Shown piece after piece: positions 1 through 8,658 of a stretch of DNA of 64,000 bases. Position numbers and translations under genes: made by a program. The DNA lies in assembly GCF_000619825.1 (NCBI RefSeq), contig NZ_JHUW01000007.1, positions 372,001-436,000 on the forward strand. Reading direction: 5' to 3'. The notes below the pieces were generated by a model. The model did no database searches. It was not told the DNA's origin and worked only from the letters and a program-made list of their open reading frames with translations. This DNA is from Prevotella sp. MA2016. Lineage in GTDB: Bacteria; Bacteroidota; Bacteroidia; Bacteroidales; Bacteroidaceae. Positions within the stretch are counted from its first letter, which is position 1, and the number at the start of each line of letters is the position of its first letter.

Positions 1-341
1 CTACCCAATACGCTGAGCTGGCACCGCTGCCTGTCATCAAGACACCAGGCACGCAGACCATGTTCTCAGGCGATGGTGATTGCCCGGCCCAGGGATTCAT
101 CTATGAACACCCCAACAACGCCTCGTTACCACTTTACCACCGTCTCGACATGGGATTCAACTTCTATCACACCACAAAGCATGGTCACCAGCGCATCTGG
201 AATCTGTCGCTCTACAACGCCTACAGTCACTTCAACACCATGTGGACAGAGTCCGAGGTGAAAAACGACGGTTCTCTCCGTATCAAATCGAAAGGTTATA
301 TCCCCATCGTCCCATCATTCAGTTACACCATCAAATTCTAA
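1..341 (+). CDS. TonB-dependent receptor, C-terminal end (partial)
   Basis: This is the last ~113 codons of an outer-membrane protein that begins left of the window; the open frame runs from position 3. The sequence is rich in alternating aromatic and polar residues typical of terminal beta-strands, and it ends in a phenylalanine (SYTIKF), the usual C-terminal residue of outer-membrane barrels. The next gene, six bases on, is a DUF4249 lipoprotein, the usual partner of one class of Bacteroidota TonB-dependent receptors, and this supports the call. The substrate cannot be inferred from this fragment. Confidence 0.75.
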   Translation, partial: TQYAELAPLPVIKTPGTQTMFSGDGDCPAQGFIYEHPNNASLPLYHRLDMGFNFYHTTKHGHQRIWNLSLYNAYSHFNTMWTESEVKNDGSLRIKSKGYIPIVPSFSYTIKF

Positions 342-347
342 GTAAGC

Positions 348-1451
348 ATGAAACAGAATCATATCATCACATCTCTTGTAGCAGTACTCATCACACTGTC
401 GTTCCAGGCCTGTAGGGATGAATTTGACATGTCACAGATAGATAAGTCCAGGAAACTGAGCGTCAGCTGCTATCCCTCTACAGCCGACACCACCTGGATA
501 TGGGTCTCACGCACGATCCCCGTGGACAAGCAATCCACGGTGCATCAGGATTTTAGTATTGGCAATGCCTCTATTATATATCAGGTGAACGGACAGCCAC
601 GCGAGGTTTGCGAGAAGGAACCGGGACTATACTATACATGCAGCCCCCAGAAGGTGGGCGACAAGGTAACAATCGAGGTATCAGCCAACGGTTTTGAGAG
701 GGTGACATCCGAAGCCACCGTTCCCAACGCTATCCCTATCAGGTTAGAAGGTCTGAAGAAGATCACCACCTATAATCACGACATAGACAAATTCGCTACC
801 TACGACCAGTTGACTGCCACCTTTAGCGACCCGGAAGCCACCACCGACTTCTATGCGGTGAGGGTGCGCGCCATCAATTACAAAGGCTTGGTATATGGGG
901 TGGCCGATCCCGTTTATGATGAGAACGGCCATATCGACCACTACCAAACACAATGGTCACTGGGGGATTCAAGAGGTACCTATGCCAACTATCTGCGCTA
1001 CAAGGAGATGTATCCTAATGCCGAATGGCATGTGGAGCTGCAGGATTCTGTCTATAGCTACCCCACCATCAGCGTAGATGACGAGCCACTACTGAACCCA
1101 CTGAGCGAGTTCGAAGAAAACTTCGGCTTCAACAACAGATTCTTCAGACAGTTCTACATCTTCAGCGATGCCACCATCAACGGTCAGACATATACCCTGC
1201 ACCTGAACATCCCCAAAAACTACTGGCTGGGGGAATATCAATTCATGACGCGCTTGCAAGTGCAGTTATACCATATCTCGCCCGAACTTTACCGATACGC
1301 GAAAGCACTCAACGATGCAGAAAACAACGAATGGGCACAAGGAGGATTCTCGATTCTCAGACCCACACCTTCGAACATCGTCAATGGTGTAGGCATCATG
1401 GGAGGATACCATACAACGGAGACTACATGGATAACCAAGACATATGAATAA
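348..1451 (+). CDS. DUF4249-family lipoprotein
   Basis: A 367-residue predicted lipoprotein. Residues 1-22 form a lipoprotein signal peptide with lipobox LSFQAC, lipidated on Cys22. The rest is a periplasm- or surface-exposed beta-rich protein matching the DUF4249 type in length and layout (early TADTTWIWVSRT segment, then immunoglobulin-like strands). DUF4249 proteins are generally encoded just downstream of a TonB-dependent receptor and are assumed to help it capture substrate; the molecular role is unproven. It follows the receptor by six bases and overlaps the next gene by eight, so the three are probably one operon. Confidence 0.7.
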   Translation: MKQNHIITSLVAVLITLSFQACRDEFDMSQIDKSRKLSVSCYPSTADTTWIWVSRTIPVDKQSTVHQDFSIGNASIIYQVNGQPREVCEKEPGLYYTCSPQKVGDKVTIEVSANGFERVTSEATVPNAIPIRLEGLKKITTYNHDIDKFATYDQLTATFSDPEATTDFYAVRVRAINYKGLVYGVADPVYDENGHIDHYQTQWSLGDSRGTYANYLRYKEMYPNAEWHVELQDSVYSYPTISVDDEPLLNPLSEFEENFGFNNRFFRQFYIFSDATINGQTYTLHLNIPKNYWLGEYQFMTRLQVQLYHISPELYRYAKALNDAENNEWAQGGFSILRPTPSNIVNGVGIMGGYHTTETTWITKTYE

Positions 1452-1908
1452 ACCTATGAAAGAGATCAAAGACAAATCACTCGAATTCGTGCTGCACCAC
1501 TATCAGCACGGCAAATTCGACACCCAGAAAGCACTGCGTAAGGTAGCGCCAGCAAAGGTGATTCCTTTATGGCGCAAGGTGGCTGTGGCCGCCTCGTTCA
1601 CGCTCCTGCTACTGGCTGGGGCTTATGCTGCCTTTACCACCGGCTTCCTTTCACCCGCCGAGGAGCCTGTCAAGGGCGAGCAGCCTGCTGCCACCACCAC
1701 GGTTGCACGGGCACCACAACACTTCCACTTCGACAACACACCGCTGCCTGAGGTGCTGAAGACATTAGGTGATCATTATCAGGTGACCCTGACTGCCGAC
1801 AAGACCGACAAGCACTTGACAGCCGACTTCGACTCTGACAATCTGGAACAGACCATCGAGATGATAGAACATGTTTTAGAGGTAAAAATTACCGTTTCTA
1901 AAAAATAA
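1444..1908 (+). CDS. small membrane protein with FecR C-terminal (DUF4974) domain
   Basis: A 154-residue protein with a basic cytoplasmic N-terminus (1-40), one transmembrane helix (about 45-68, VAVAASFTLLLLAGAYAAF) and a periplasmic domain (about 92-154) of the FecR-C/STN type (FHFDNTPLPEVLKTLGDHY, then a TADFDSDNLEQTIEMI stretch). Normal FecR-like anti-sigma factors are about 300-350 residues and carry a FecR core between helix and C-terminal domain; here the core is missing. The gene overlaps the DUF4249 gene by eight bases. It may be a minimal signalling partner of the upstream receptor or a shortened anti-sigma factor; no ECF sigma gene is visible. An alternative start (Met5) is at 1456. 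Confidence 0.55.
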   Translation: MNKPMKEIKDKSLEFVLHHYQHGKFDTQKALRKVAPAKVIPLWRKVAVAASFTLLLLAGAYAAFTTGFLSPAEEPVKGEQPAATTTVARAPQHFHFDNTPLPEVLKTLGDHYQVTLTADKTDKHLTADFDSDNLEQTIEMIEHVLEVKITVSKK

Positions 1909-1912
1909 TGTT

Positions 1913-1920
1913 TATCTTTG
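1913..1920 (+). promoter_or_regulatory. -7 promoter box (TATCTTTG) of the carbonic anhydrase gene
   Basis: Exact match to the Bacteroidota -7 consensus TAnnTTTG. It lies five bases after the upstream stop codon and ends ten bases before the ATG at 1930, so the transcript would have almost no 5' leader. Confidence 0.6.
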
Positions 1921-1929
1921 CAACCAGAT

Positions 1930-2457
1930 ATGGCATTGATTAAGAGTTATAGAGGTCTGGCACCCAAGTGGGGCAAGGACTGTTATTTTAGCGAGAACGC
2001 TACGATAGTAGGCGATGTAACGATGGGCGATGAATGCTCGGTGTGGTTTAATGCGGTGGTGCGCGGCGATGTGGCTCCTATCACCATTGGCAACTGCACC
2101 AACATTCAGGATGGCAGTTGTGTACACGTAACCCACGAGACGGGCCCCACGCATATCGGCAACTACGTCACCATCGGGCATAACGTCACCGTGCATGCCT
2201 GCACCATCCACGACAATGCCTTGATTGGTATGGGTTCTACCCTGCTCGACGGTTGCGAGATAGGCGAAGGTGCCATCGTGGCTGCAGGTGCCCTGGTACT
2301 GCAGAACACCAAGATTCCTGCTGGCGAGATTTGGGGTGGAGTACCTGCCAAATATATCAAGCCCGTACGCCCAGGGCAGACCGATAATGCCAAACACTAT
2401 GTGGCCTACTCCAAATTCTATCTGGAGGAAGGCGAAACAGAACCTACAAAATTTTAA
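1930..2457 (+). CDS. gamma-class carbonic anhydrase family protein
   Basis: A 175-residue left-handed beta-helix protein of the gamma carbonic anhydrase (YrdA/Cam) family, which folds as a trimer with a metal ion at subunit interfaces. Visible features are hexapeptide repeats and the family metal ligands, His66 and the His84/His89 pair in the IGHNVTVHA segment. The supporting Arg45 (VVRGD) and Gln60 (NIQDG) are also present. The likely role is reversible CO2 hydration, but many YrdA-type members have not been shown to be active, so a related transferase-like role is possible. ATG at 1930 is preferred over a TTG at 1918 because the TTG lies inside the promoter box. Its 3' end faces the metallophosphoesterase gene four bases away. 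Confidence 0.8.
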   Translation: MALIKSYRGLAPKWGKDCYFSENATIVGDVTMGDECSVWFNAVVRGDVAPITIGNCTNIQDGSCVHVTHETGPTHIGNYVTIGHNVTVHACTIHDNALIGMGSTLLDGCEIGEGAIVAAGALVLQNTKIPAGEIWGGVPAKYIKPVRPGQTDNAKHYVAYSKFYLEEGETEPTKF

Positions 2458-2461
2458 GTAT

Positions 2462-3568
2462 CTACCTCAACGTAGCCACCACATATTCACTCTGGGTACC
2501 AATGCGGAACTTGCCACCCCAGATGCCTATGCCCGATGAGACATAGTACTGGGTGTTGCCACGCTGATGGCTACCCCACGAGCATTCGTAGATACGATCG
2601 GTAATCCAAGAGATGGGCCATACCTGTCCACGATGGGTATGACCACTCAGCTGGAAATCAACACCAGCAGCCTCGGCACGGTCCAGATTATAAGGCTGAT
2701 GATCGAGCACGATGGTGTAAGGACTTTGATGATTGAGCTTTGAACTTTGAACTTTAACTAGATCTTTGATTGGTTTGCGGCGCATGTTGGTGCGGTCATC
2801 ACGACCAATAATCACGATACAGCTATCGATGACAGCAGCCTCATCTACCAACAAGTGGATGCCTGCATCCTTGTAGAACTGCTGCGCCTCGGGCACACCA
2901 GCATAAAACTCATGATTGCCCAAGCAAGCATAGACAGGTGCCTTGAGTCGATGAAATTCCTCAGCCATCCGCTCTTCCATAATCGGGCGCATGCTGCCAT
3001 CAATGATATCACCGGCTATCAGAATAAAGTCGGGGTTCTCAGCATTCATCATATCCACCCAGCGTGCCAGTTCTTTGCGATTATTATGATAGCCGATATG
3101 CAAGTCGCTGGCCATCACAATCCTATATTCCTTAGGCAGTGGTTTCTCCGACTTCAGGCCGAGCGCTACGCGTACCTTATTATTATAATGCAGGTTGCCA
3201 TATACAAACACACCCAGCATCAGGACAAAGATACCAATGGCGGTGTAGCCATTATGATAAAGGAAGGATCGGGGTACCAGACGAACCAACCGGCCCAAGT
3301 CGAGCACCAGGAAAATCATCACCAGATAAAGCAATACAAACAATGAGGATGTACCAATGTCGTAAGCCCAACGGGCCGACCACAAAGGCATGCTATCAAA
3401 CGCCCGACGGAAATTAAGAAACAGCACCAGGAAACTGGCCACGCCAACAGCGACGACCAGCAACTTGAGCCAAGCCGATACGGGCAGCATCACCCACACA
3501 TGCCATGACAGGTAGGCAATGGCAGCAAGCGGCAATAAAAGGAATAGCATCATCCACATAGTTTTCAT
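2462..3568 (-). CDS. membrane-anchored metallophosphoesterase
   Basis: A 368-residue protein with about four N-terminal transmembrane helices (residues 1-140) followed by a calcineurin-like phosphoesterase domain. Metal-binding motifs appear in the standard order: SDLHIG, GDIIDG, GNHEF, DHQP and SGHTHRGQ. This architecture matches the YkuE/YaeI-type phosphoesterases, some of which act on lipid-linked phosphates such as UDP-diacylglucosamine; the substrate here is unknown. An oddity is a loop (LVKVQSSKLNHQS) just before DHQP, encoded by a simple repeat that resembles intergenic repeats elsewhere in the window. It probably shares a transcript with waaA upstream, from which it is 16 bases away. 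Confidence 0.8.
   Translation of the reverse strand: MKTMWMMLFLLLPLAAIAYLSWHVWVMLPVSAWLKLLVVAVGVASFLVLFLNFRRAFDSMPLWSARWAYDIGTSSLFVLLYLVMIFLVLDLGRLVRLVPRSFLYHNGYTAIGIFVLMLGVFVYGNLHYNNKVRVALGLKSEKPLPKEYRIVMASDLHIGYHNNRKELARWVDMMNAENPDFILIAGDIIDGSMRPIMEERMAEEFHRLKAPVYACLGNHEFYAGVPEAQQFYKDAGIHLLVDEAAVIDSCIVIIGRDDRTNMRRKPIKDLVKVQSSKLNHQSPYTIVLDHQPYNLDRAEAAGVDFQLSGHTHRGQVWPISWITDRIYECSWGSHQRGNTQYYVSSGIGIWGGKFRIGTQSEYVVATLR
2722..2757 (-). repeat. simple tandem repeat inside a coding region
   Basis: On the minus strand the stretch reads as imperfect repeats of AAAGTTC (AGTTAAAGTTCAAAGTTCAA, then AGCTCAATCATC). It keeps the reading frame of the metallophosphoesterase and encodes a loop of about 12 residues between two catalytic motifs. 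The composition resembles the TTGAA-rich arrays in spacers at 16642-16690, 18125-18155 and 22219-22277. Confidence 0.5.
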
Positions 3569-3584
3569 GTCTTTTTAAAATAAG

Positions 3585-4820
3585 CTACAGGGCAACAGAA
3601 GAGAGAACCTTCTGTGTAGCACCAGCCTGACCTTTCACAAAATGTCCAGCCTGTCGGCCCTGCTCCTGCAGGTAGGCAGCATCAGTAGCCAGACGGTCCA
3701 TCAAAGCAACAAACTCCTCGTAGTTATTAATCTCAAGACCACCACTGGTTTTAAGTCCCTGAGCCTCCTGGAACTTCTGGTTGTTAGGACCGAAGAATAC
3801 GGGTACATCCCAAACAGCAGCCTCCAACAGATTGTGGATGCCAACGCCGAAACCTCCACCAACATAAGCCACATTGCCATAGTGATAGATGCTTGACAAC
3901 AATCCGAAGCAGTTGATGATCAGCACCTCGGCATCAGCCAGATCAGTCTGACTTATCTGCTGTTCTACAGTGGTATAGCGAACCACTTTTCGTCCTTCCA
4001 GTAGTTTTTCTATTTGCTGTAAGTGGTCTTCGCCAATCACATGGGGAGCGATGATGAGTTTCCAGTTCTTGTGGGCATTAAAATACTTGATAAAGATCTC
4101 CTCATCGGGTGGCCACGATGAACCAGCCACGAACACCAAAGGCGCATCCTTCACAAATGCCTCAACGATAGGCAGTTGTTTGGCAGCCTCCTTGATTTGC
4201 AGCACACGGTCAAAACGGGTATCGCCCACCACTGTGGTGTTAGTGATACCAATCTTGGCCAGCAACTCCTTACTGATGTCGTTCTGTACAAAGAAATGTG
4301 TGAAGCAGTTGAGTACGCGACCATACTGGCGACCATACCACTTAAAGAACACCTGCTCTGGACGGAAGATGCTCGACACACTATAAACAGGCACACCACG
4401 ATGCTTCAGGATGTGCAGATAGTTATACCAGAACTCGTACTTGATAAAGAAAGCCATCACCGGCCGAACAGTACGCAGGAATCGGCGGGCGTTAGTTATT
4501 GTGTCGAGTGGCAGATAGGTGATGATATCAGCTCCCTCGTAATTCTTGCGCACCTCATAACCAGAGGGCGAGAAGAACGTGAGCAGAATCTTATACTCCG
4601 GATGATCCTTACGCAACTGCTCCATCAAGGGGCGTCCCTGTTCGAACTCACCCAGCGAGGCAGCATGGAACCACACGTACTTGGCATTGGGATCCACCTT
4701 TTCACGCAGAATCTTGAATGCCTCACGCTCACCACGCCACATTTTACGCACCTTCTCATTGAAGCAGCTATAAATAGCCACTCCAAGAAGGTACATATAT
4801 ATGATCAGATTATATATCAT
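3585..4820 (-). CDS. waaA: 3-deoxy-D-manno-octulosonic acid (Kdo) transferase
   Basis: A 411-residue GT30 enzyme that transfers Kdo from CMP-Kdo to lipid A precursor at the inner membrane, the first step of the LPS core. One N-terminal membrane anchor ([18 protein letters not shown]) is followed by the conserved segment FHAASLGEFEQGRPL, which carries the catalytic Glu. Further family motifs are the middle FIKYEFWYNYL segment, VAGSSWPPDEE, and the C-terminal GGGFGVGIHNLLEAA nucleotide-binding motif. Length is normal. Its start overlaps the gltX stop by one base, so gltX, waaA and the phosphoesterase gene probably form one transcript. Confidence 0.92.
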   Translation of the reverse strand: MIYNLIIYMYLLGVAIYSCFNEKVRKMWRGEREAFKILREKVDPNAKYVWFHAASLGEFEQGRPLMEQLRKDHPEYKILLTFFSPSGYEVRKNYEGADIITYLPLDTITNARRFLRTVRPVMAFFIKYEFWYNYLHILKHRGVPVYSVSSIFRPEQVFFKWYGRQYGRVLNCFTHFFVQNDISKELLAKIGITNTTVVGDTRFDRVLQIKEAAKQLPIVEAFVKDAPLVFVAGSSWPPDEEIFIKYFNAHKNWKLIIAPHVIGEDHLQQIEKLLEGRKVVRYTTVEQQISQTDLADAEVLIINCFGLLSSIYHYGNVAYVGGGFGVGIHNLLEAAVWDVPVFFGPNNQKFQEAQGLKTSGGLEINNYEEFVALMDRLATDAAYLQEQGRQAGHFVKGQAGATQKVLSSVAL

Positions 4821-6337
4821 TATCCCAGAACTTCAATCGCACGTTTCATACGGGCAATGGTTTCTTCCTTACCCAGGAAGGCGGAGATGTCAAACATGCC
4901 AGGACCCTTACCCTCGCCTACGAGTGTCAGGCGCCATGCATTCATCACATTACCCAGTTTATACTCTTTCTGTTCAACCCAAGCATGTACTATCTGTTCC
5001 TGATTCTCGAGCGAGAAGTCGTCGATACCCTCCAGCACACCGATAAGCTCAGTCATCACCTGTGCAGAGTCTTCCTTCCAACGCTTCTTGGCAGTCTTCT
5101 CATCATAGGCAGTAGGAGCCTCGAAGAAGAACGAGCAGAGTGGCCACAACTCATGAACGAACGACACGCGGTCCTTCATCATCTCGGTCACTTTCAGGAT
5201 ACGCTCAGAGGTCTCGTTAGGACAGTGCTCCTTCACGATAGGCTCGAAGAGAGCTGCGATTTCCTCGTTGCTCTTCTTGAGAATATACTCATGGTTGAAC
5301 CAAACGGCCTTCTCGAAAGCGAACTTGGCACCAGCCTTTGAGCACTTAGAGATATCGAACAGAGGCACCAGCTCGTCGAGCGAGAAGATCTCCTGCTCTG
5401 TACCAGGGTTCCAACCCAGCAGTGCCAGGAAGTTGATGACAGCCTCTGGGAAGTAGCCATCCTCACGATAGCCACGCGAGGTCTCACCACTCTTAGGATC
5501 CTTCCACAGCAGTGGGAACACAGGGAATCCCAGGCGATCACCATCACGCTTTGAAAGTTTTCCCTTACCATCGGGCTTCAGCAGCAATGGCAGGTGAGCA
5601 AACTGAGGCATGGTATCCTCCCAGCCAAAGGCACGGTACAACATCACGTGCAACGGTGCAGAAGGCAACCATTCCTCACCACGGATAACGTGAGAGATCT
5701 CCATCAGGTGGTCGTCAACGATATTAGCCAGATGATAGGTAGGCAACTCGTCGGCACTCTTATAGAGCACCTTGTCGTCGCAGATATCGCTCTTCACGCG
5801 AACCTCACCACGAATCAGGTCGTTGACCAGAATCTCCTGACCAGCCTCTACCTTAAAGCGAACCACATACTGCTTACCCTCGGCAATCAGTTTTTCAACC
5901 TCTTCCTTAGGCATGGTCAATGAATTACGCATCTGACTGCGGGTATGGCAGTCGTACTGGAAGTTCTGGATTTCAGCACGCTTAGCCTCCAGTTCCTCTG
6001 GGGTGTCGAAAGCAATATATGCCTTGTCGGCATCGAGCAACTGCTGAACATACTTCTTGTAAATATCACGACGCTCGCTCTGACGATAAGGACCCTTATC
6101 ACCACCGAAGCTTACGCCTTCGTCGAACTTGATACCGAGCCACTTAAACGACTCGATGATATATTCCTCGGCACCAGGCACGAAACGGTTGCTGTCGGTG
6201 TCTTCAATACGGAAAACCAGATCGCCACCATGCTGTTTGGCGAACAGATAATTGTACAAGGCGGTACGCACGCCACCAATATGCAATGCACCCGTTGGAC
6301 TGGGTGCAAAACGTACTCTAACTCTTCTTTCTGACAT
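4820..6337 (-). CDS. gltX: glutamyl-tRNA synthetase
   Basis: Class I aminoacyl-tRNA synthetase of about 505 residues that charges tRNA-Glu with glutamate. The HIGH-type motif appears as HIGG at residues 19-22 ([13 protein letters not shown]) and the KMSKS-type loop as KLSKRDG. The [16 protein letters not shown] segment is also typical. An ATG at 6343 would add two residues; the ATG at 6337 ([10 protein letters not shown]) fits family N-termini better. It is the first gene of a minus-strand unit with waaA and the phosphoesterase, with a promoter box at 6358-6365. Confidence 0.95.
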   Translation of the reverse strand: MSERRVRVRFAPSPTGALHIGGVRTALYNYLFAKQHGGDLVFRIEDTDSNRFVPGAEEYIIESFKWLGIKFDEGVSFGGDKGPYRQSERRDIYKKYVQQLLDADKAYIAFDTPEELEAKRAEIQNFQYDCHTRSQMRNSLTMPKEEVEKLIAEGKQYVVRFKVEAGQEILVNDLIRGEVRVKSDICDDKVLYKSADELPTYHLANIVDDHLMEISHVIRGEEWLPSAPLHVMLYRAFGWEDTMPQFAHLPLLLKPDGKGKLSKRDGDRLGFPVFPLLWKDPKSGETSRGYREDGYFPEAVINFLALLGWNPGTEQEIFSLDELVPLFDISKCSKAGAKFAFEKAVWFNHEYILKKSNEEIAALFEPIVKEHCPNETSERILKVTEMMKDRVSFVHELWPLCSFFFEAPTAYDEKTAKKRWKEDSAQVMTELIGVLEGIDDFSLENQEQIVHAWVEQKEYKLGNVMNAWRLTLVGEGKGPGMFDISAFLGKEETIARMKRAIEVLG

Positions 6338-6357
6338 AATCAATTAAAATTTGTGTG

Positions 6358-6365
6358 CAAAGTTA
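6358..6365 (-). promoter_or_regulatory. -7 promoter box of gltX
   Basis: The minus strand reads TAACTTTG, matching TAnnTTTG, about 20 bases upstream of the gltX start. It sits back to back with the pgpH promoter at 6409-6416. Confidence 0.55.
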
Positions 6366-6408
6366 CAAAATAATTAAGAATTAATAATTAAGAATTAAGA
6401 AAAATAGC

Positions 6409-6416
6409 TATCTTTG
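6409..6416 (+). promoter_or_regulatory. -7 promoter box of the HD phosphodiesterase gene
   Basis: TATCTTTG, an exact TAnnTTTG match, 17 bases before the ATG at 6434. The 40 bases before it are made of AATTAAGAATTAAT-like A/T repeats shared with the divergent gltX promoter. Confidence 0.6.
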
Positions 6417-6433
6417 CAGCAAAATCATTCATT

Positions 6434-8485
6434 ATGAGTAGTTTTAACATTAAAAACGACCTATCTTGGCGTGATTTCCTGATTCGTTTGGGTCTAATTA
6501 TCATCACAGTAGCCGTCATTGTCTGGATGATGCCAAGTAGTAGTCAGCATAATTTCAAGATAGAAAAAGGTCGCCCCTGGATTTATAGCGACTTGAAAGC
6601 GCCGTTCGATTTTCCTATCTACAAGACTGATGAAGCCGTGAAGGCCGAACGCGACAGCATCATGAAGCAGTATGAACCTTACTTCATCATGAACAGCGAG
6701 CTCGTGGGCAAACAGGTGCGCCAATTCTCGAAAGACTACTCAAACGGTATCCCTGGTTTGCACAATGATTATATCAGTATCATATCCAATCGCTTGCACC
6801 GCCTGTACGAGCAGGGTATCATGAGCAACTCTGAATATGCCAAGATTAGCAAGGACACCTCGCTGTTTGTGCGCATTGTAAACGGGAAGAATGCCACCAG
6901 CATACAGATAAACCACGTTTATTCGGTTGTGTCGGCCTACGAGCAACTGTTTCAAGATCAGACATTAGCCAAGCATCGAGAGATTCTGCAGAAATGCAAT
7001 CTGAATGATTATATCACAGCCAACCTCAGTTATGACAAGGAGCGCAGCGAGGCCAGCTTAAACGATCTGATCAACAGTATTCCTCTGGCCAGCGGACTGG
7101 TTCAGCGCGGCGAGAAGATTATCGACCGTGGCGACATTGTGGATGGCAAGACCTACAATAAGCTACTCTCGTTTCAGAAAGAAATGGAGCGTCAGCAAGT
7201 GGATCAAGAGAAGATACGTCTGAACATTGTGGGACAGCTGATCTACACAGCCATCCTGATTACATGCTTCACCATCTTCCTCACACTATTCAGAAAGGAC
7301 TATTTCGAGAAGGTACGTTCTACCACGATGCTCTATGCGCTCATCGTACTCTTTACTATCATTGCCTCGATGATGGTTGAGCACAGTGTGCTGCATGTTT
7401 ACATCGTGCCCTTTGCGATGGTGCCTATCTTTATCCGTGTGTTTATGGATTCGCGCACTGCATTTATGGCGCATGTCACACTGATTCTTACCTGTGCCTG
7501 CTTCCTGCAGCATCCACTGGAGTTTGTGGCAGTAGAACTCGTGGCAGGACTGGTAGCCATCTTCTCACTGCGCGAGCTGTCAAGCCGTTCGCAGCTGTTC
7601 TGGACGGCCGTATCGGTTACGGCTGCAGGCATCCTGACCAACCTGGCACTCGACTGGATTCGCATCAACGACATATCGAAAATCAGTTATAGCGAATACA
7701 ACTATCTGGTTATCAATGGTGTACTGCTATTCTGCTCATACCCCCTACTCTACGTTATTGAGAAGGCCTTCGGATTTACTTCGAACATCACACTGATTGA
7801 ACTGTCGGATATGAACAAGGCCCTGCTCCGCAAGATGAGCGAGGTGGCACCAGGCACCTTCCAACACTCCATACAGGTGGGCAACCTGGCCGCCGAGATA
7901 GCCAACAAGATTGGTGCTAAGAGTCAGCTGGTACGTACCGGTGCACTCTATCATGACATCGGTAAGATTAGTAACCCCATCTACTTCACCGAAAACCAGT
8001 CGGGCGTTAATCCCCACGAGAAGATGAATCAGATAGACAGTGCACAGATGATCATCAGTCACGTGACTGAAGGCATCAAACTCGCTGAGAAATACAACCT
8101 GCCTGGCGTTATCAAGGAGTTTATCAACACCCATCACGGACAAGGCAAGACCAAATATTTCTACGTGCAATATAAAAATGCCCATCCCGATAGCGAAGTT
8201 GACGACCTGCTGTTCACCTATCCAGGTCCCAACCCATTCACCAAAGAACAAGCTATCCTGATGATGGCCGACACCGTAGAGGCCGCCTCACGCGCACTGC
8301 CCGACTATACCGAGAAGTCGATTCGCGACCTGGTTAACAAGCTTATCGACTGCCAGGTGGAAGAAGGCTACTTCAAAGAGTGCCCTATCACCTTCCGTGA
8401 TATTGCCTACGCCAAAACAGTGCTGATAGAGAAGTTGAAGACCATCTATCACACCCGTTTGAGTTACCCTGAACTGAAGAAGTAA
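6434..8485 (+). CDS. pgpH: 7TM-HD domain phosphodiesterase, PgpH type
   Basis: A 683-residue integral membrane protein with an N-terminal helix (about 20-35), an extracytoplasmic 7TMR-HDED-type domain (about 40-265), a block of seven transmembrane helices (about 270-465) and a cytoplasmic HD domain. The HD pair is in ALYHDIGK near residue 508, with an upstream His in FQHSIQVGNLA and a later HHGQG. PgpH enzymes degrade the second messenger cyclic di-AMP and so affect osmotic and cell-wall control. The substrate call rests on architecture only. The gene is monocistronic by layout, with its own promoter and a strong inverted repeat after its stop. Confidence 0.85.
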   Translation: MSSFNIKNDLSWRDFLIRLGLIIITVAVIVWMMPSSSQHNFKIEKGRPWIYSDLKAPFDFPIYKTDEAVKAERDSIMKQYEPYFIMNSELVGKQVRQFSKDYSNGIPGLHNDYISIISNRLHRLYEQGIMSNSEYAKISKDTSLFVRIVNGKNATSIQINHVYSVVSAYEQLFQDQTLAKHREILQKCNLNDYITANLSYDKERSEASLNDLINSIPLASGLVQRGEKIIDRGDIVDGKTYNKLLSFQKEMERQQVDQEKIRLNIVGQLIYTAILITCFTIFLTLFRKDYFEKVRSTTMLYALIVLFTIIASMMVEHSVLHVYIVPFAMVPIFIRVFMDSRTAFMAHVTLILTCACFLQHPLEFVAVELVAGLVAIFSLRELSSRSQLFWTAVSVTAAGILTNLALDWIRINDISKISYSEYNYLVINGVLLFCSYPLLYVIEKAFGFTSNITLIELSDMNKALLRKMSEVAPGTFQHSIQVGNLAAEIANKIGAKSQLVRTGALYHDIGKISNPIYFTENQSGVNPHEKMNQIDSAQMIISHVTEGIKLAEKYNLPGVIKEFINTHHGQGKTKYFYVQYKNAHPDSEVDDLLFTYPGPNPFTKEQAILMMADTVEAASRALPDYTEKSIRDLVNKLIDCQVEEGYFKECPITFRDIAYAKTVLIEKLKTIYHTRLSYPELKK

Positions 8486-8493
8486 TCCATTTA

Positions 8494-8560
8494 TGCACAA
8501 ACCTACCTAAAAGTGTGCAAATTCTGCACACTTTTGCACATTTGTGCAGGTTTGTGTGCA
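8494..8560. repeat. nested inverted repeats built on TGTGCA/TGCACA
   Basis: Inside the 173-base gap between pgpH and the FadL-like gene is an 11-bp perfect inverted repeat (AAAAGTGTGCA at 8509-8519, TGCACACTTTT at 8525-8535, 5-base loop). Outer arms flank it: TGCACAAACCT at 8494-8504 and AGGTTTGTGTGCA at 8548-8560. A small hairpin, GCACA-TT-TGTGC, lies at 8536-8547. The central hairpin could end pgpH transcripts. The repeated hexamer could instead form a cluster of protein-binding sites upstream of the FadL-like promoter at 8621. Confidence 0.6.
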
Positions 8561-8620
8561 ATTTTCGTTAAACAACGTTAACTTTGTGTGCGCAAACATA
8601 AGATTTTAAAACAATACCTA

Positions 8621-8628
8621 TACCTTTG
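8621..8628 (+). promoter_or_regulatory. -7 promoter box of the FadL-like gene
   Basis: TACCTTTG, matching TAnnTTTG, 30 bases before the ATG at 8659 and downstream of the TGTGCA repeat cluster. Confidence 0.55.
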
Positions 8629-8658
8629 CAGCCGATTTTGAAAAAAAGTGTTTAAAAT

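Noticed and set aside
4176-5003. 275-codon open frame on the plus strand
   Set aside because: Antisense across waaA and gltX; no family features.
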